Part shown: piece after piece, positions 59,801 to 64,000 of the stretch
Numbering within the stretch: position 1 is the stretch's first letter
How the letters are laid out: every line of letters begins with the position of its first letter
Assembly: GCA_018697195.1 (NCBI GenBank)
Contig: CM031870.1
Location: forward strand, 6,707,521 to 6,771,520
DNA from: Certhia americana
Taxonomy: Eukaryota > Chordata > Aves > Passeriformes > Certhiidae
Direction: 5' to 3'
Length of the DNA: 64,000 bases
Position numbers and translations under genes: made by a program
Notes under the pieces: generated by a model
What the model was told of the DNA's origin: nothing
Seen by the model: the letters and a program-made list of their open reading frames with translations, nothing else
The model's database searches: none

Positions 59801-60590
59801 AAATTAATTTCATTTTACTTCTATTCAGGAGGCACGTGGGAAACAGAAACCCTCAAACTTAGGAAACTAATAGATACTTTCTTGTACAAAAGTTTGGGTT
59901 CTGTCCATAACATAAGAGTTAAAACCTAACACTAAAATTCAAATGATGGTTGAGAAAGCCAGTGTGCTGATTATGCTGAAAAGCTGACCATGTGAAAACC
60001 CAGTGAGGACATCAAAGCATCCTAAGCTTGTTCCCATAGTGATACTCTGAAGGCAGAGATTTCAGCCAGTCCATACATGGGAACCTGAGGAACCCAACAC
60101 TGGAATGTTTTACTCAGAGTTGTGTAATAGCATTCCAAACTTTGCATTTCACATCCACACCCTCTCCAAAGGAAGGGAGAAAAAAGCTGACATAGGGACT
60201 CTAGGCCACTCCTCTGCAGTTTGCAAAAAGAAAAAGAAGTAGTGGCACTTCTGCTGTCTCTTTTCTACTGTCCAGAAACAAAACTTCCCCATATGTACTA
60301 TGAAACTGGAACTCTCCTCCAGGGACAGCAGGCAGAGCAGGGAGCAGAGAGGAAGGAGAGCAGGTACAGGGTGCAGTGATGGTATTCCACAGGCATTCAG
60401 AAGCTCTGGAGGAACTGTGTCTGCTTGACTGTCCCAGACTTCCTTGATTTTGGCTGACCGTACACAAGGCACTATCTTGAGTCACAACTGAGCACAGAGA
60501 ACCCTCAAACCACCAGAGAATCCTGTTACAGATAATCAGAGTTTGAAATCCTTCTGCAATTTGTTCAGATGTCAAAGTAATCTTTGTATC
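56817..60590. other. Intergenic spacer between DNAH3 and LYRM1
   Basis: No gene recognised on either strand. AATAAA hexamers on the + strand at 56922-56927 and 57559-57564 are possible late polyadenylation signals. Homopolymer and pyrimidine tracts lie at 59015-59043 and 59536-59580. Confidence 0.6.
59536..59580 (+). repeat. Pure pyrimidine tract
   Basis: About 45 consecutive C or T bases, ending in a run of eight C. Low-complexity sequence. Confidence 0.9.
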
Positions 60591-60617
60591 ACATCTCACT
60601 CCTTAAAAAGTGTTACT

Positions 60618-60623
60618 TTTATT
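60618..60623 (-). terminator. LYRM1: LYRM1 polyadenylation signal
   Basis: AATAAA on the minus strand, 190 bases beyond the LYRM1 stop codon. It is the first canonical hexamer found downstream and implies a short 3' UTR. Confidence 0.7.
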
Positions 60624-60813
60624 GACAAGTCAGTGGTTGAAATGCAGTAAATACTAAACCAACCTTATCCACCATACACAATGGATCAATTGGCTTTTTG
60701 GCCTGAGGAAATGTGTGAGCAAGTGACCACACCATTCACAGTGCACACAAATCACCTGGATTGCAGTTCACAGTTTAAAGGATGTGATTACACACCACAG
60801 CTTAAATAGTAGC

Positions 60814-60930
60814 TTATGAAACTTCATCATGGGATTTCAGGTATATTGGCTTAGAAATCTTCCTTAACTTTTCCTGGTGTCGCAATGTACGGCCTTGTTT
60901 ATGGGCAAGGCCCATTGGAGGCAGATGGAT
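60814..60930 (-). CDS. LYRM1: LYRM1 coding exon 3 (C-terminus)
   Basis: Acceptor TCTTTTCCAG on the minus strand, then [20 protein letters not shown] and [21 protein letters not shown] at 60814-60816. Residues 85-122. Confidence 0.96.
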   Translation of the reverse strand: MHLPPMGLAHKQGRTLRHQEKLRKISKPIYLKSHDEVS

Positions 60931-63736
60931 CTGGAAAAGAAAATCCCACCGGTTAGGTGCATATTGGGGAGAAAAATACAGACTAAGTTTCACTGAATTT
61001 TAAGTCATTTCTTCACACTTTGGAGAGGGTAGCTCTATTGTCTCAAGCCAGGTTATTTGATTTCTAGGAGGAGCACTCTCTGAGGAGTTATTAGTGGTGT
61101 AACTTTCAGGCCCTAATTGTTCAGTTTATTAAAATCCTATGTATTTTAGGCCTTAATAAAATCCTATATATGCTAGGCCTTAGTAACTTTGTTGTGCAGT
61201 TTGATATCAGACTGCAATACTTGATGAAACAGGATTGCTGACAATGTTCCAGAACAGTAAGAACTAGAAATCCTAAAAATTCTTGAGTAATGTCTTGAAT
61301 CACTGTGTGATTTATTCATACCTACTTAACAAGTCACTGTATGTAATGAAAGCCTGCCTTCTTACTGTCATGATTATATATATGGCACATTAAAACGCAC
61401 AATCAATGTCATTGACTCCATAAGCAGAAGGAGCAATAGGTGACAGACTCTTCCTTTGATTGACAAAGTCTTTATATTTCATAAGTCTACTAGTGGGAAT
61501 CATGCAGCTGCAACCCCCTCTAAATGACTGAAAAATGTAGGTGGTAGCAGTCAGGTGTTACTGTTGCTGAGGCTGTCATCCTGGGAGATAGGTGTTTAGG
61601 TGAAAATAGTAGTAAAAGCACTGACTAAAGCAGCAGTAGAGATTTCTAGAATCTGAAAAATAATAATCATCCAGTTTGTATGAGAGAGCAGATCCTCTGG
61701 GATTTTGAAACTACTGCAGAACATGCATTTTAGACCCATTTCTAGGAACACTGCCAGCTGTGCATTGTTATTCTGTATACTGAAACAGATGGTCACAGTG
61801 ACCAAAGTCTAGGCAAGCATCTGATAAAGATACAATTTAAGGCAGACCATGACTGTCTTGATAAGGGAACTATAGATGTGAAAATATAAACTCATCAACA
61901 GGAGTAGAGAGGATGTCTTTAAGGGGGGCAGCATAAAGTATTACTGACAAAAATGACTCAGCAGTGAGGAAACTCTATTGAATGGTGCACTAGAAGACTT
62001 TGCTGCAACTTCCAGCATTTCAGTAATCTTGGACATGTCTGTCTGTAGGAAGAAGGGGAAAGAAGCAGCAACATAGGCATTTTGTAAGGCCTGATTTGTG
62101 ACCAGGAGAACAGTAAACAGTAATGTAGGCTATAAAAATTATTGTACCTATGGCAGATGTAATTGGGAGTTTTTATTCTCTCATTCTCTTCTATTATTTG
62201 ATTCCATTACAATGTTTTTCTACAGTCATTGGTCGGCTAAATGATCAGAGGCTTTGGGAGTTCAGTTCATGCAAGTCATTTAGGCTTTGACTCCTTATTT
62301 TGAAAAGAAATCCTCCAATTTACAGTGAAAGGTAGAGAACATCTCAGTGTACATTTGGCTCTGCTTTAGCACACATTTAAATGCCAGCTCATCTAAAAAT
62401 GCAGTGCAGTGAGAGTGATGGAAACTGATGGTTTTGTTGTACATGGACAGCTCAGCAGGTATCAGTGAAGACTTTGTGATTTATACTCACAGGTCTCGGG
62501 TAGGGGATGTTATAGTGAAGTCCAATTTCTATTCTTGCCTCACATTCTTCTATGCACTGCTTAATCAGCTTTGGATCTGTTACCTATCACACAAACAAGT
62601 GTTTTATACGAGTACAATAATTAGCAATTGGAAGCTCAAGTGTAAATGATGCATAGCACATGGCTTTCCTTAGCTTATTTTGGCAAACCTAAATACTGAT
62701 TGTATTTTTCATGTCCATAAAAGGTAACATTGGTATTTTCCTCGACTCAGCAGTTCTGGGCTTGATGGTGCTGAATGTTAAAGCCCAGAGGCTGTCAAGA
62801 CTGAGGCTACAGAAAGAGATTTTTGCCCAAACATGGTATATTTTCTCTGTAAAAAGACAATACACATATAAACTACTACTAAATCTATGAAAAAACCACA
62901 CTCACCTGTTCGTCACTCTGCAAGGTCACCAGTGCAGAAAGGAAAGACACTGCTTAGCGTACATTCTGTTATCATCCTATCCAGAAACTCTCTTTGAAGT
63001 CAGAAATATGGTGTGAATTATGACTTAAATCCTTTTTTTTTTTTTTTTTTATTTTGTATTACTTCAATTTAGTCCCAGACCAATATGGGATATAAATAAG
63101 TGTTGTGATCTTGAATTACAAGAAGGGACTTTGATTACCAGAGTTTGAAATTTCTTCCTTAAGAAAAAAATTAAAGTGCTTATTTTAAAAGAAGTGCCAA
63201 TAATTGCTGCTTTGAAAAGAAAAAAGAAAAAAAGAAGCTGCTGAGCTCTGTTTGCCATTGCATGGGTAATGATACACTTAGCTAACTTTATAAAGATCAA
63301 AAGCTGCTTCAATTACACAAGTAGTATCTTTGGAATTTAATTTTTTTCTTGGCACTTTTTTTACTGGAAAAAGATGTTTTAGACTTCTGCAGTAGTTAAT
63401 GAAGAGCTGAAATGGTTTGAGTTTTCTCAGGCACGATATTTAAACTGTAACCCAAATACCCCAGTATTTAAGGTGAATGAAGGAACTCAACCCTTATATT
63501 CCTATCTTAGCATCCAACCACAGAGTGCAAAGAGCGAGAAGAGCAATTCGGAAATTCGACACTGTGAGGACACTCACGTTTTTATTTTTTCGGAATAATG
63601 TTCTGGCTTCACTTCTAATGTAGTCTTTCTCTCTCATGGTTTCCTCTATCTGTCCTGATGCTGACTGCCAGTTTTTGGCTATTTGCAAAACCTTGCGGTA
63701 AAGGCCAAGAACTTCTTGTCGAGTTGCTGGTGTCAT
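60814..63736 (-). CDS. LYRM1: LYR motif-containing protein 1, whole coding region (3 exons)
   Basis: Exons 63578-63736, 62491-62583 and 60814-60930, read on the minus strand, join to exactly 122 residues, the length of human LYRM1. The protein is a small, basic three-helix LYR-family protein. The signature LYR is at residues 12-14 (QEVLGLYRK) and the conserved Phe at 48 (ARTLFRK). The body reads [20 protein letters not shown] and the C-terminus SHDEVS. Many LYR proteins are mitochondrial and work with acyl carrier protein in respiratory-complex or iron-sulfur assembly; the precise role of LYRM1 is less clear, and in mammals it has been linked to adipocyte growth and insulin response. All three junctions are GT-AG and phase 0. 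The 5' UTR exon or exons lie beyond the window. It is tail to tail with DNAH3, as in human. Confidence 0.96.
61130..61182 (+). repeat. Two-copy tandem duplication, 27-bp period
   Basis: TAAAATCCTATGTATTTTAG plus GCCTTA at 61130-61155 recurs with three changes at 61157-61182, in the second LYRM1 intron. Confidence 0.8.
62491..62583 (-). CDS. LYRM1: LYRM1 coding exon 2
   Basis: Acceptor GTGTGATAG, donor CCT|GTGAGT on the minus strand. [19 protein letters not shown] to IPYPRP, 31 codons, phase 0 at both ends; residues 54-84. The AG six bases further in (GTAACAG) would break the frame, so it was not chosen. Confidence 0.95.
62906..62917 (-). other. LYRM1: Candidate 12-nt in-frame microexon in LYRM1
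   Basis: On the minus strand ACCTTGCAG is followed by AGTGACGAACAG and then GTGAGT. The 12 nt code S-D-E-Q and are phase 0 at both ends, fitting exactly between coding exons 1 and 2. A TCTTTCCTTTCT tract lies upstream. The 122-residue protein does not need it, so at most it is an alternative exon. Confidence 0.35.
63578..63736 (-). CDS. LYRM1: LYRM1 coding exon 1 (N-terminus, LYR motif)
   Basis: The acceptor CTTTTTAG lies immediately before ATG at 63736. [20 protein letters not shown] to [10 protein letters not shown], 53 codons, donor AAC|GTGAGT. The exon starts exactly at the ATG, so upstream untranslated exons must exist outside the window. Confidence 0.96.
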
Positions 63737-64000
63737 CTAAAAAGATAAGACAAATCCCCCAATGTATGCATGAACATTTGAGTTGCCAGAAGTCCAGCAA
63801 GCAGGACATTTTTTCACACCATTAAATTAGTTTAAAAATATTTCCGCCATCCAAAGATATGTTGAGCTGTATGAAAAAACCCTGAAATAGCTATAAACAA
63901 TAATTAGCTGTTGAAAGCTGAAGACTCAGTCCAGCAAAGTATTTATAGAAATACTTAAATCTGTCTGCATTCAAACCGCTTGAGCTCTTGCTCAAAGTTA
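63737..64000. other. LYRM1: LYRM1 intron upstream of its coding start
   Basis: Intronic sequence 5' of the coding start; no exon or repeat recognised. Confidence 0.6.

Noticed and set aside
60149..60599. Two overlapping minus-strand open frames of 107 and 132 codons
   Set aside because: They have no recognisable domain, no splice support and lie past the LYRM1 polyadenylation signal; compatible with chance.
1..64000. A new prokaryotic-style defence or mobile system
   Set aside because: The window is ordinary vertebrate sequence with two conserved genes; no clustered intact foreign genes, CRISPR-like arrays or intact transposons were seen.

Overview
This is a 64 kb piece of a vertebrate nuclear genome, almost certainly a bird. 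Most of it is one long multi-exon gene with GT-AG introns. The repeats are avian in style: several CR1 LINE 3' ends and two copies of an ERVL-type LTR that starts TGTGCTGG. CpG is strongly depleted except at the extreme left edge. I cannot name the species; the repeat mix looks neoavian or passerine.

Layout. Positions 1-350 are a CpG-rich patch that probably marks the DNAH3 promoter. Two good candidate leader exons follow (2870-2918 and 3442-3464). From 4523 to 55789 on the + strand I resolve 59 coding exons of DNAH3, the heavy chain of a single-headed inner-arm axonemal dynein. They join in one continuous frame of about 4,020-4,030 codons with no frameshift or internal stop. The order is the classical one: N-terminal tail, linker, AAA1 to AAA4, stalk coiled coil with microtubule-binding domain, AAA5, AAA6, C-terminal domain. 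The only splice junction I could not settle is the 3' end of coding exon 2.

The 3' flank of DNAH3 holds a complete solo LTR (56287-56811, minus orientation) bounded by matching 5-bp direct repeats. On the minus strand at 60814-63736 lies complete LYRM1: three coding exons giving 122 residues, the length of human LYRM1, with a polyadenylation signal at 60618-60623. DNAH3 and LYRM1 are therefore tail to tail, the same neighbour pair and orientation as on human 16p12.

The two genes are functionally unrelated: DNAH3 acts in motile cilia and flagella, LYRM1 is a small LYR-motif protein of a mostly mitochondrial family. I see no operon, prokaryotic element, CRISPR array, intact virus or tRNA/rRNA gene. 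The points most worth a second look are a 2,142-nt intron-free DNAH3 exon, an in-frame 12-nt microexon candidate inside LYRM1, the leader microexon that could supply the DNAH3 start codon, competing splice acceptors at coding exon 18, a tandemly duplicated branch-point-like motif before coding exon 20, and a 24-bp perfect inverted repeat next to the CpG patch.
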